64,000 nt of DNA from Candidatus Frackibacter sp. WG13. GTDB taxonomy: Bacteria > Bacillota > Halanaerobiia > Halobacteroidales > Acetohalobiaceae. Positions 28,872-37,970 of the stretch are shown here, one piece after another. Every line of letters begins with the position of its first letter. Position 1 is the first letter of the stretch. The translations under genes and the position numbers were made by a program. Location of the stretch: positions 27,579 through 91,578 of the forward strand of contig NZ_FOTT01000009.1 in the NCBI RefSeq assembly GCF_900114655.1. Reading direction: 5' to 3'. The notes under the pieces were generated by a model. That model saw only the letters and a program-made list of their open reading frames with translations. It had not been told where the DNA came from and did not search any database.

Positions 28872-29739
28872 CTACATCACACTCCTTACTTTCAGTAATA
28901 AGCACTCGTTTAGGATAAGGAATCTCAATATCCTCAGCATCTAGCTTCTCTTTAAACCTCTGTCTTAACTTTCGTTCGACAGCCCATTTCTCCATTGGTG
29001 TTACCCACGCTAAGGTTCTTAAAGTTACACTTGAATCTCCTAATTCTTCTACTCCTACAACCTCCGGGCCTTTCTTAATATCCTGCATCTCTTCTGCTAA
29101 TTCTTTAGAATAATTTTTAAGAATTTCAATTACCCTTGCTATATCTTCATCATAACCAATTCCTATATCAACCACTATTCTACTATCTGCTGCAGTAAAG
29201 TTCGTCACCTGTTTTATTTCACCATTAGGCACTATATGTACATCACCATCAAAATTCTTAATCTTAGTAATTCGTAAGCTTATCTCTTCGACAATCCCCG
29301 AAACACCTGCAGTTTCAATATAATCACCAATGCTAAATTGATCTTCAAAAAGAATGAAAAAACCAGTAATTACATCTTCTACTAAGCTACGGGCACCAAA
29401 ACCAAAAGCCAATCCAGCTATTCCAGCACCAGCTAAAATAGAAGTAGTTGGAATCCCTAAAACTTCTAATGCCATAGTCGCACCTATAAAGTATACTATA
29501 TAACGAGTTACACTCTTTAACAAAGGGTTTAAAGTCCTAGCTCGCCTACTTTTAACCAATCTATCATTCTCTTTAAAGACTTGATCAATCAACATATAAG
29601 TTAATCGCTTTAATAAATTTCCTAAAATTATAATCCCTACTAGTTGTAAAATTGCTACTCCAATCAATATTAAATTATTTGGTGCAACTACTTTTGTAAG
29701 CATCTTAATTAATTTTTGATATAAGTCTGTTAATTCCAT
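28861..29739 (-). CDS. mscS: Mechanosensitive ion channel MscS family protein
   Basis: 292 aa. Three N-terminal membrane helices end in the pore helix ILAGAGIAGLAFGFGARSLVEDVITGFFILFEDQF, with the Gly/Ala pattern of MscS TM3. The beta domain (GDYIETAGVSGIVEEISLRITKI) and cytoplasmic vestibule follow. Releases osmolytes on hypo-osmotic shock, a plausible need in a salt-adapted organism (inference). Confidence 0.95.
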   Translation of the reverse strand: MELTDLYQKLIKMLTKVVAPNNLILIGVAILQLVGIIILGNLLKRLTYMLIDQVFKENDRLVKSRRARTLNPLLKSVTRYIVYFIGATMALEVLGIPTTSILAGAGIAGLAFGFGARSLVEDVITGFFILFEDQFSIGDYIETAGVSGIVEEISLRITKIKNFDGDVHIVPNGEIKQVTNFTAADSRIVVDIGIGYDEDIARVIEILKNYSKELAEEMQDIKKGPEVVGVEELGDSSVTLRTLAWVTPMEKWAVERKLRQRFKEKLDAEDIEIPYPKRVLITESKECDVDEI

Positions 29740-29754
29740 TCTAACACCTCCTAC

Positions 29755-30924
29755 TTATTCCTTCACCTTTATTATTTCACCATCTTTAAGATAAATCCTG
29801 GTAACTCTAGAACTAATCTGTGACACAACTTCATAATTAATAGTGCCTATCTTACTAGCTAATTCTGTTACTGTTATCTCATCTGAACCACTTTTTCCAA
29901 TTAACACTACTTCTGACTCTAAATCTAAATCAGAAATTCCAGTTACCTCTATCATTAGTTGGTCCATACATACCCTACCTAATATCTTTCTTCTCCTTCC
30001 TTTAATTAATACATCACCTTGATTCGATAATAACCGTGGATAACCATCGCTATACCCTAAAGGTATAGTTCCAACCTTAGTAAAATCAGTTGTAGTATAA
30101 GTACAACCATAACTAATACTATATTCCGGTGGTAACTCTTTAACATAAGCTAGTTTAGCCTTCCATTCTAATGCAGACTGTAGGTTTAATTCAGTAGTAA
30201 TCTCTGGTGAAGGTGGTAATCCATAAAGAGAAATTCCGGTCCGTACCATATCAAATCTGCTTTTAGGATATTCAAATGTAGCCGCGCTATTGGCTAAATG
30301 TCTGATTGGGACCTCTATACCTTCCTTCTTTATCTCCTTAATTAAATCACTGAATCTATTTATCTGCTGATGAGTATACTCCTGCCCTTCTAATTCATCA
30401 GCAATAGCCAAATGACTGAAAACTCCCTCAATATTAATATAAGGCAGTTTATTAACTTCTTTAATTAATTTAAAAGCATCATTTGTTAAGACACCTATCC
30501 TCCCCATGCCCGTATCTACTTTTATATGTATATCTATTTCTTCTTCTATCTGACTTCCATACTTAGAAATAGCCTTTGCCATTTCTAAAGTAAAGATAGT
30601 AGGAGTTAAATTATACTCGACTAACTCTTGGATTTGGGATGAATAAATAGGACTTAAAATTAAAATTGGCACCTTAATTCCTGCTAATCTCAATTCCTTT
30701 CCCTCTTTTAATAATGCTACCGCTAGTCTATCTGCACCATTATTCAAGGCAGTCTTTGCTACCTCAACTGCTCCATGACCATAAGCATTGGCTTTTACTA
30801 CTGCCATCAATTCTACTTCTGAGCCTATATAATTCTTAATTTCTCTTGCATTTTGAGCAATAGCATCTAAATCTATCTCTAACCAAGCCGGTCTCAATCC
30901 GTCTAATACTTCTCTACTACTCAT
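29755..30924 (-). CDS. alr: Alanine racemase
   Basis: Makes D-alanine for peptidoglycan. 389 aa, PLP-dependent, with the PLP-binding Lys in AVVKANAYGHG near residue 44 and the second catalytic Tyr in ISYGCTY. HLANSAAT and GYSDGYPR are also typical. 16 bases upstream of mscS and likely in the same transcript. Confidence 0.97.
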   Translation of the reverse strand: MSSREVLDGLRPAWLEIDLDAIAQNAREIKNYIGSEVELMAVVKANAYGHGAVEVAKTALNNGADRLAVALLKEGKELRLAGIKVPILILSPIYSSQIQELVEYNLTPTIFTLEMAKAISKYGSQIEEEIDIHIKVDTGMGRIGVLTNDAFKLIKEVNKLPYINIEGVFSHLAIADELEGQEYTHQQINRFSDLIKEIKKEGIEVPIRHLANSAATFEYPKSRFDMVRTGISLYGLPPSPEITTELNLQSALEWKAKLAYVKELPPEYSISYGCTYTTTDFTKVGTIPLGYSDGYPRLLSNQGDVLIKGRRRKILGRVCMDQLMIEVTGISDLDLESEVVLIGKSGSDEITVTELASKIGTINYEVVSQISSRVTRIYLKDGEIIKVKE

Positions 30925-31026
30925 GTTTTGCCTCCTAAAAAGATTACTTCAAACTTATCTAAAGTTCTTTAACATATTTATAATTTCAGCTATAAATATC
31001 AAACTCCTTCTTCAATGACCTTTTCT

Positions 31027-32079
31027 TTATAATATAATCTTACTCTTCAAGTAATTTAAAAATAAGAATATTAGAATCAACCCTCCAATATATCCTAAGA
31101 AAGGATAGACTACTGCTACTAATGAATCAAAACGAAATTTAGATAATAAGAAACTAAATATAACTAAGAAGGTCAACATCTTATTCTCTTGAAGAGAAAA
31201 ACGCTCTTTACTCCTAATTACTAGCCCATATAAACTACTAGTAGCCGTAGTTATCATTGCTGACCAAAGAACTACTGAATAAAGAATATATAAGCCTTTA
31301 TTATGATAATTTAGAATTTTTAAAATAGGGATTTGACTCTCTGTAATTAAACTCAAATTTTGTACTAACAAAATGTTAATGACCAAAGCTAATACTACTA
31401 ATAGCCCCCCTGCTAATATACTTCCTTTCTTTAGAAGATTTAAGTCATTAATCTGAGTAGGTATCGCAATTAAAACCGGTAATGCTAAAAAGTAATTATA
31501 AATAACATAAATAATAGAATAGAGAAGCCAATTATTAAATACTATATTATTATAACCTTGTCCTTGTAGATTAAAACTGAGATTAGATTCTACATTAAAC
31601 CAAAATGTTATAAATACAATTAATATTAAAACTGGAATCAAGAATAAGTTTAAGTTCATAACACCTTCTATTCCAAACTTAATTGCAGATATGACAATAA
31701 TAATAGTTAATAATATACCTAAATTTTTGTCCACTCGAAAGTAATTATTAAATATTTCCCCGCTCCCAGACAACATAACTACAAAACTACCAAGTAAGAA
31801 GAGTAAAATAACTGAATCAGCTAGAGAACCTAGCCTTCTGCCCCCTAGTTGGTAGAATAATTGACTATAATTATTTAAATTAGAATTAATACTTATTTTA
31901 AAAGTAATATATCCTAAACTTGCGAGTAAGAGACCGCAGGTTATAATACCTAGATACCCCCAGAATCCATGCACAGTAAAAAATCTAAAGATTTCTTGCC
32001 CAGAAGCAAAACCAGCACCAATTATAGCACCTATATAGGTCGCTGCAATACGAAAGATATATCTATAATCTTTTTTCAA
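31027..32079 (-). CDS. YkvI-type membrane protein (transporter-like)
   Basis: 350 aa, about ten membrane segments. The first helix carries IGAIIGAGFASGQEI, which is typical of YkvI-like proteins distantly related to amino-acid/sodium symporters (APC-type fold). The substrate is unknown. The start is a TTG at 32079 after a purine-rich GGGGGGAGAGAAGAG ribosome-binding site. It is divergent from yyaC. Confidence 0.75.
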   Translation of the reverse strand: MKKDYRYIFRIAATYIGAIIGAGFASGQEIFRFFTVHGFWGYLGIITCGLLLASLGYITFKISINSNLNNYSQLFYQLGGRRLGSLADSVILLFLLGSFVVMLSGSGEIFNNYFRVDKNLGILLTIIIVISAIKFGIEGVMNLNLFLIPVLILIVFITFWFNVESNLSFNLQGQGYNNIVFNNWLLYSIIYVIYNYFLALPVLIAIPTQINDLNLLKKGSILAGGLLVVLALVINILLVQNLSLITESQIPILKILNYHNKGLYILYSVVLWSAMITTATSSLYGLVIRSKERFSLQENKMLTFLVIFSFLLSKFRFDSLVAVVYPFLGYIGGLILIFLFLNYLKSKIIL

Positions 32080-32236
32080 ACTCTTCTCTCCCCCCCAAAA
32101 GTTTTAGTTACAACTAATTATATTCCTTCGAATAAATCTTTATTATTAAACTATACCAAGATTTAACAGGTTATTTAAGTTAGATTTTACATATATTAAA
32201 TTAAAGCTTTATGTTTTAATGGGAGGTATTAAATTA

Positions 32237-32944
32237 ATGGGTAATTTTGAAGCCATCACTTGTAAAAATTGCGGGCGTCAAATTATGGATCTTAACTTCT
32301 TTGCTAATACTCAAACTGTCTGTAACAATTGTGCTAAAAAGAATAATAGGATAGATAAAGTAGTAGGAAAACTTCAAAAGCAGAAATTCTTAGAGGAAAG
32401 ACGAGTACATATTGACGATAGATTAGCAGCTAATAAGTTAAAGAAGTTAATCAATAAATCTTTAAGTGAATTATACAACAACTCTTATAGTCAACTTATT
32501 ATCTTATGTATAGGAACCGACCGTTCTACTGGTGATGCCTTAGGGCCTTTAGTCGGTAGTAGATTAAATCGAATTATTGCTCCTCAAATACCTGTCTTCG
32601 GTACTTTAGAAAATCCAGTTCATGCTACTAATTTAGAAAAAAATAGAGAATTCATTGCGCAGGAGTATTTTAAACCCTTTATCCTAGCTATAGATGCCGG
32701 TTTGGGTAAGAATAAAAGTGTAGGTTCAATTAGCGTCAATCACGGTGCCCTTAAGCCTGGCTCAGGAGTGAATAAGAATTTATCTCCTATAGGAAATATG
32801 CATATTACTGGCTTAGTCAATATTGGTGGTTATATGGAGTATTTTGTATTACAAAGTACCAGATTAAGTCTAGTAGTTAAAATGGCTAAACTAATCTCAC
32901 GAGGAATAAGTTGGGGATTAAGAAGCAAAGGTTTCTTAAACTAA
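32237..32944 (+). CDS. yyaC: Sporulation protein YyaC (DUF1256) with an N-terminal zinc-ribbon
   Basis: 235 aa. The body (about 60-235) is the YyaC/GPR-related spore protease-like domain: IILCIGTDRSTGDALGPLVG, LENPVHATNL, AIDAGLG and KPGSGVNKNLSPIGNMHITG. An added N-terminal segment has two CxxC pairs (C9, C12, C29, C32), which look like a zinc ribbon; B. subtilis YyaC is shorter. The start at 32237 is chosen because GGGAGG lies 10 bases upstream of it, inside the longer reading frame beginning at 32219. It is the only plus-strand gene left of the origin. Confidence 0.88.
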   Translation: MGNFEAITCKNCGRQIMDLNFFANTQTVCNNCAKKNNRIDKVVGKLQKQKFLEERRVHIDDRLAANKLKKLINKSLSELYNNSYSQLIILCIGTDRSTGDALGPLVGSRLNRIIAPQIPVFGTLENPVHATNLEKNREFIAQEYFKPFILAIDAGLGKNKSVGSISVNHGALKPGSGVNKNLSPIGNMHITGLVNIGGYMEYFVLQSTRLSLVVKMAKLISRGISWGLRSKGFLN

Positions 32945-32994
32945 TTATCTTCATCTTAATTCCCCTAATAATCTCTTGTTATCCTATGTGAAAT

Positions 32995-33438
32995 TTATTT
33001 ATCCTTCTTGCCTTCATCTTTTTTCTGCTTATCCTTCTTTTCTTTATTATTAAACCTTTTAGTAATTGCTGCTTTTGATTCACTCTTGCCTTTAAAAGTA
33101 GCACCATCTTCTATAATCAAATTAGCCATCTTAATATCACCAATTAATGTTCCTGTAGAAACAATTACTAACTTCTCATTAGCAGTTACATTACCTGTTA
33201 TACTACCAGCCACCGTTATATTCCTAGCTTCTATATCTGCTTCTAAAACTCCATTCTCTCCAATTACTATATCTTCTTTTACATTCAGTTCTCCCTTCAA
33301 TTTTCCATCAATCCTTAAAGAAGTGTCTGCATTGATAGTACCTTTAATCTCTGTACCTTCACCAATAATAGTTTCCATGCCTTTAGAATTTCTCTTTTGT
33401 TTATTCGTCTTCTTCTTATCCTTTCCACCAAATAACAT
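32995..33438 (-). CDS. Bactofilin (polymer-forming cytoskeletal protein)
   Basis: 147 aa. A Lys-rich N-terminal tail (about 1-20) precedes a beta-helical DUF583 core with repeating GxI/GxV strands (TIIGEGTEIKGTINADTSL, ITVAGSITGNVTANEKLV), and the C-terminal tail is also Lys-rich. Bactofilins self-assemble into filaments and recruit cell-wall enzymes. It is encoded 30 bases downstream of an M23 peptidase gene, a classic pairing. Confidence 0.94.
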   Translation of the reverse strand: MLFGGKDKKKTNKQKRNSKGMETIIGEGTEIKGTINADTSLRIDGKLKGELNVKEDIVIGENGVLEADIEARNITVAGSITGNVTANEKLVIVSTGTLIGDIKMANLIIEDGATFKGKSESKAAITKRFNNKEKKDKQKKDEGKKDK

Positions 33439-33468
33439 ATGTGATCCTCCTTAAGATTAATCAAATAT

Positions 33469-34434
33469 TTATTTTAAATAAGGCAGTGGGTCTACAGGTT
33501 TACCATTGACTAAAATTTCATAATGCAAATGTGGCCCAGTACTACGTCCAGAGTTACCTGTATAAGCAACTACATCTCCTCTTTCAACTCGTTCCCCAAT
33601 TTCAACATTTAAGCGTTGGTTATGTGCATAAATCGTACGAAAACCATAACCATGATCAATAACAACCGCCCTACCATAGCCACCTTTCCACCCAGCATAG
33701 ATAACCTTCCCTGCACCTGTAGCATAAACCTTTGTTCCATACCAAACACCTATATCTAATCCTTCATGTATTGTCCTTTCACCAGTAACAGGATGGGTTC
33801 GATAACCAAAATATGAAGTTATCCTTTTTTCTTCAGTTTTAAGAGGCCATCCAGTTGGTTTAGAAGCTAAATAATCATTATATTCAATTACCGAACTCTT
33901 TAATTCTTTTAATTCCAATTTCTCTTTTGGAAAGAGAGTCTCTAATTTCGAAAAATTATTTGCAGTATTATTAACCAAATTAATTATATGATTATTATCC
34001 GAACTAGAACTTAGTTCATATCTATTATTTAAACTAACTTGTTGAGCATCAGAATATGTATTTTTACCTTCTTTTTTACTAATTTTTTGCTTAGAAGTAT
34101 CAAAGTTAATTAATTGTTTTATTTCTTTATTTGTCTTTTGAATTTCCTTAAATTTAGTATTCAATATCTTAGCTTCTTGTGATAAAGTATGTAGTCTACT
34201 TTTTAATCGTTTATTTTGTTTTTTAACTGATTCTAAATGTGCAATAGTAGATAAAGCTTCATTGCTCTGCTGATAATAAAAGAAAAAACCAAAACTACTT
34301 CCTATCAAACATATTAAGATAAGACTAATTAATAGTTTAGGAATAATTCTTGGGATTTGAAATGTAATCATATCGCCATCGGAGTGAGGAACTACTTTAA
34401 TTGTAATTCTTTTCTTTTGCTTATCATAAGACAC
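33469..34434 (-). CDS. M23 family metallopeptidase (membrane-anchored)
   Basis: About 321 aa. A short cytoplasmic N-terminus, one membrane helix (about 30-52), a coiled coil (about 60-110) and a C-terminal LytM/M23 domain. The zinc and catalytic motifs are HEGLDIG and HLHYE (HxxxD and HxH), preceded by TSYFGYRTHPVTGE. It cleaves peptidoglycan cross-links. A GTG start at 34434 is preferred: AAAGGAGG lies 7-8 bases upstream. Works with the adjacent bactofilin in shape control (inference). Confidence 0.93.
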   Translation of the reverse strand: MSYDKQKKRITIKVVPHSDGDMITFQIPRIIPKLLISLILICLIGSSFGFFFYYQQSNEALSTIAHLESVKKQNKRLKSRLHTLSQEAKILNTKFKEIQKTNKEIKQLINFDTSKQKISKKEGKNTYSDAQQVSLNNRYELSSSSDNNHIINLVNNTANNFSKLETLFPKEKLELKELKSSVIEYNDYLASKPTGWPLKTEEKRITSYFGYRTHPVTGERTIHEGLDIGVWYGTKVYATGAGKVIYAGWKGGYGRAVVIDHGYGFRTIYAHNQRLNVEIGERVERGDVVAYTGNSGRSTGPHLHYEILVNGKPVDPLPYLK

Positions 34435-34550
34435 TATTGCTCCTCCTTTCACAAATACATTTTTCCTTAAAAAAACTGTCTAATATTCTTTATTCGATAA
34501 AAAAAACAATTTTCCTCTTTATCTTTATAATACTAAAATAAAATTATTAA

Positions 34551-34590
34551 AAAAGCCTTATTCTCTGTCATCTGACGAAGAATAAGGCTT
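34551..34590 (-). terminator. Terminator after the DUF554 gene
   Basis: AAGCCTTATTCT (34553-34564) pairs with AGAATAAGGCTT (34579-34590), followed by a T-run on the minus strand. It separates the DUF554 gene from the M23 gene. Confidence 0.88.
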
Positions 34591-34595
34591 GTTTT

Positions 34596-35285
34596 CTAAA
34601 TAACTATTAAATAACTTAACCCAATTGCCACAAAAATACTAGGTAGCAAGTTACCTACTTTAATCTCTGCTATTTCTAAGATATTAATGGATATACCAAT
34701 AATTAATAATCCTCCAGTAGCAGTCATTTCAGCTATAATTTCTGGAGTCAAAATTGCTTGCACACTACTAGCTAATAAAGTTATAAGACCCTGATATAAT
34801 AAGACAGGTAATGAAGAAAAGATAACTCCAATCCCCATAGTAGAAGCAAAGGCTATTGCTGAAAAACCATCTAGCATAGATTTAGCATATAATGTTGAAG
34901 GGTCGCCGGTTAAACCATCCTGAATTGCCCCCATAATTGCCATTGCTCCTACACAGTATATTAAAGTAGTCCTCACAAAAGCTTTAGCTACACTTCCTCC
35001 TTCAGAACTGAATTTACTCTCTATCCATTCCCCAAATTTATTTAGTCTAGTTTCAATCTTTAATAGTTCACCGATAACCGCACCAATTAAGAGACTAAAG
35101 ATGACCACTGGTGGATTATTAGTCTCTAAAGCCATCTGCCCTCCAATTAATAAAACCGCCAAACTTAATCCCTGCATTACTGTTGTCTTTAAACCATCTG
35201 AAAGTCTATGCCCTAAAATAACTCCTAAACTACCACCTGCTATAATAGATACCGTATTTACAATCGTGCCCTTCACAAATTTCAT
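34596..35285 (-). CDS. DUF554 family membrane protein
   Basis: 229 aa, seven or so hydrophobic segments. MKFVKGTIVNTVSIIAGGSLGVILG and a central GAIQDGLTGDPSTLYAKSMLDGFSA are DUF554 (YdfK/YqgA) hallmarks. Possibly a transporter; no substrate is known. It appears to be transcribed alone between two intergenic signals. Confidence 0.88.
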   Translation of the reverse strand: MKFVKGTIVNTVSIIAGGSLGVILGHRLSDGLKTTVMQGLSLAVLLIGGQMALETNNPPVVIFSLLIGAVIGELLKIETRLNKFGEWIESKFSSEGGSVAKAFVRTTLIYCVGAMAIMGAIQDGLTGDPSTLYAKSMLDGFSAIAFASTMGIGVIFSSLPVLLYQGLITLLASSVQAILTPEIIAEMTATGGLLIIGISINILEIAEIKVGNLLPSIFVAIGLSYLIVI

Positions 35286-35354
35286 CCCTTCTTTTTTATA
35301 GGTCTTATCCTTTTTTAAATTTGGACCTAATTATTCAAACTCTTAAATCCTTTT

Positions 35355-35386
35355 AATTGTCAATTGTCAATCGTAAATTGTCAATT
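35355..35386. repeat. TTGACAR heptamer array
   Basis: Minus strand: four 7-base units, TTGACAA-TTTACGA-TTGACAA-TTGACAA-TT. The same unit order, with TTTAC in second place, recurs at 45331-45361. It lies just upstream of the DUF554 gene and downstream of the aminotransferase-V gene. Confidence 0.7.
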
Positions 35387-35390
35387 ATTT

Positions 35391-36545
35391 TTAACCCTGT
35401 ACTTCTTTCGCAATCCCTCTAATTGCAGTCAATAACTCTTCACAATCATCTTTAGTATTAAAAATACCTGGACTGATTCTAACCGTTCCTTGCTCATCAG
35501 TACCTAAAGTTTGATGAGCTAACGGTGAACAATGTAGTCCAGTTCGCACTCCAATATTAAAAGCTCTATCTAAAATAAAGCCTACTTCTGAAGCAGCTTC
35601 TCTACCAATATTTATTGATATTACTGCTGCTTGCTTATCTATATCTTGTGGTCCATAAATCTTAACTTCTGGAATCTTAATTAGTTCTTCTAATAAGTAT
35701 TCTGTTAATTCTAATTCATGTTTCCTTAAGTTATCAATCCCTTTATCCAAAATATAATTAATTCCTGCTCCTAACCCTACAATCCCTGGGCCATTTGGCG
35801 TGCCACTTTCATATCTATCAGGAATAGTTTCAGGTTGATAAATAGCTTCTGAATTACTACCTGTCCCCCCTTGACGAAGACTTTTTAAACTTAATTTCTT
35901 ATTAATATACAACCCACCAACACCCTGTGGGCCTAATAAACCTTTGTGACCAGGAAATGCCATCAAATCTATATTCAATTTTTGAACATCTATTTCGTAT
36001 ACACCTGCTGTTTGAGCTACATCAACCATAAAGTTAATATCTTTCTTATTAGCTAATTGACCTATCTCTTTAATAGGCATCAAAGTTCCGGTTACATTAG
36101 AAGCATGGGTTGTAATTATTAACTCAGTATTATCTTTAATTGAACTTTCAATATCCGCAATTAATAATTCTCCTGTTTCATAATCACAATCTACTACACT
36201 TATTTCTATTAATCCTTCTCTTTCTAGATGCTTTAGAGGTCTAATAACCGAATTATGTTCCATACTGCTAATAATCACATGGTCACCTTTAGTTAAAATC
36301 CCCCTTATTCCTAAATTAAGAGCGTCTGTTGTATTTAACGCAAATACTACCTCAGCCGAATCCTCAATATTAAAAAAATCTGCTATTAACTCTCTAACAG
36401 CAAATATTTCTCTACTAGCAGCATTAGCCAATTGATGTCCAGCGCGACCTGGATTAGCACCTTTATTACGCATAAATTTATCCATTTTATCATAAACAAC
36501 TTCTGGTTTCGGAAAAGAAGTTGCAGCATTATCAAAGTAAATCAA
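35391..36545 (-). CDS. Cysteine desulfurase family protein (class V aminotransferase)
   Basis: About 384 aa PLP enzyme. MIYFDNAATSFPKP at the start, substrate and PLP-binding TTHASNVTGT, and the Schiff-base Lys in FPGHKGLLGPQG. VRTGLHCSPLAHQTLG contains the expected active-site Cys. It belongs to a cysteine desulfurase-like subgroup distinct from NifS/IscS and may release sulfur from cysteine. The TTG start at 36545 follows AAGGGGG by 7 bases. It lies downstream of hydF, so a link to metallocofactor assembly is possible but inferred. Confidence 0.88.
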   Translation of the reverse strand: MIYFDNAATSFPKPEVVYDKMDKFMRNKGANPGRAGHQLANAASREIFAVRELIADFFNIEDSAEVVFALNTTDALNLGIRGILTKGDHVIISSMEHNSVIRPLKHLEREGLIEISVVDCDYETGELLIADIESSIKDNTELIITTHASNVTGTLMPIKEIGQLANKKDINFMVDVAQTAGVYEIDVQKLNIDLMAFPGHKGLLGPQGVGGLYINKKLSLKSLRQGGTGSNSEAIYQPETIPDRYESGTPNGPGIVGLGAGINYILDKGIDNLRKHELELTEYLLEELIKIPEVKIYGPQDIDKQAAVISINIGREAASEVGFILDRAFNIGVRTGLHCSPLAHQTLGTDEQGTVRISPGIFNTKDDCEELLTAIRGIAKEVQG

Positions 36546-36752
36546 GATTATCCCCCTTCCAAACTCCATATTTTCATTTACCTCTATATCTAATCATAAT
36601 CCTCTGAATATATCTTTCTCTAAATATCCTTATTCCCCTTTTTAAAATACTCCAACTTTCCAGTAGTTTATCAACTAAAGAGATAATTTTTCGCATCTAA
36701 TTCTAATTATCGGCTAAAAAACCAGAATAACAGTTATTATTCACCAATTAAT

Positions 36753-37970
36753 TTATTGTTTCCAAATTCTTTTAGCTAAAGGAAAAGGCTCTAATGCTCT
36801 ATCTAAAATACCATGAACATGTGCAATCAACATTCCATAGTTAATAATAGGAATCCCTAAACTATCAGCTTTATTTAAACGATACAGTATTTCTTTACGA
36901 TTAGTCATACAACCCCCACACTGAACAATCAAATCATAATTATCTAAGTCATCTGGAAACTCTCGACCAGAAACATGCTCAAATTCTAACTCTCCGCCTA
37001 CCATCTGTCTCAACCAACGAGGAATCTTAACTTTTCCTATATCATCAGCCGTACGATGATGAGTACAGGATTCAGCAATCAACACCCGATTGCCAATTTC
37101 TAAATCATCAAGTCCTTTAACTCCCTTAGTTAGAATTTCTAAATCCCCTTTATAGCGAGCAAATAAAATTGAAAAGCCAGTCAACATAATATTTTCTGGT
37201 ACATCAGCAGTTACTTCCTTAAACACCTGGGAATCAGTTACAACAAGCTTAGGCTCTTTATTTAAACTATCTAATGCCCCTTTTAATTCTCCTTCTTTAA
37301 CCACAACTGCCTGACCATCATTATCTAGTATATCACGTAAAGTCTGCACTTGTGGTAAGATTAATCTTCCTTTGGGAGCAGCCAAGTCAATAGGTACTAC
37401 TAATATTACTATGTCTTGAGGGTTAATCATGTCACCAATTATATGCGGTTTTTCAAATTTTTCTGGTGCTTTTAAAGCTATCTCCTTCTTTAATCCTTCA
37501 ATCCCCTCTCTTGTTATAGCACTAACCTGCAATAATTTAATCTTTAGCTCTTTTGCTAACTCTCTTATATTTATTTCTTTAACTTTATCTTCTTTATTTA
37601 CTACTCCTATAACTGGAATTTCTCTTTCTTTAATTTCTGCTAGTAGTTCTTTCTCATAATTATCTATTCCTACTTCAGGGTCTATTACTAAGATAGCCAA
37701 ATCTGTTCTACTCAATACTTCCTTGGTCTTTTTTACCCTCAGACTACCTAATTCACCTACATCATCTATTCCAGCCGTGTCAATCATAACTACTGGCCCA
37801 ATAGGTAGGAGTTCCATTCTTTTATAGACAGGATCAGTAGTTGTTCCTGCTACTTCTGAAACGACAGCTAAATCTTGATTAGTTAATGCATTAATCAAGC
37901 TAGACTTTCCGGCATTCCTTCTGCCAAAGATTGCAATATGCAGTCTATTAGCCTGTGGTGTTTCTTCCAT
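36753..37970 (-). CDS. hydF: [FeFe] hydrogenase H-cluster maturation GTPase HydF
   Basis: Scaffold GTPase on which the 2Fe subcluster is finished before delivery to the hydrogenase. 405 aa. N-terminal GTPase domain (GRRNAGKSSLINAL, G3 DTAGI, G4 NKED), middle dimerisation domain, and a C-terminal cluster domain with CTHHR and CGGC ligands. The ATG at 37970, inside the hydE end, has AGGAG 9 bases before it. Overlap with hydE is 23 bases. Confidence 0.96.
   Translation of the reverse strand: MEETPQANRLHIAIFGRRNAGKSSLINALTNQDLAVVSEVAGTTTDPVYKRMELLPIGPVVMIDTAGIDDVGELGSLRVKKTKEVLSRTDLAILVIDPEVGIDNYEKELLAEIKEREIPVIGVVNKEDKVKEINIRELAKELKIKLLQVSAITREGIEGLKKEIALKAPEKFEKPHIIGDMINPQDIVILVVPIDLAAPKGRLILPQVQTLRDILDNDGQAVVVKEGELKGALDSLNKEPKLVVTDSQVFKEVTADVPENIMLTGFSILFARYKGDLEILTKGVKGLDDLEIGNRVLIAESCTHHRTADDIGKVKIPRWLRQMVGGELEFEHVSGREFPDDLDNYDLIVQCGGCMTNRKEILYRLNKADSLGIPIINYGMLIAHVHGILDRALEPFPLAKRIWKQ

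Noticed and set aside
33008..33454. Plus-strand frame of 148 codons
   Set aside because: Exact antisense of the bactofilin gene; hydrophobic composition is a by-product of the repeated Gly/Ile pattern on the other strand.
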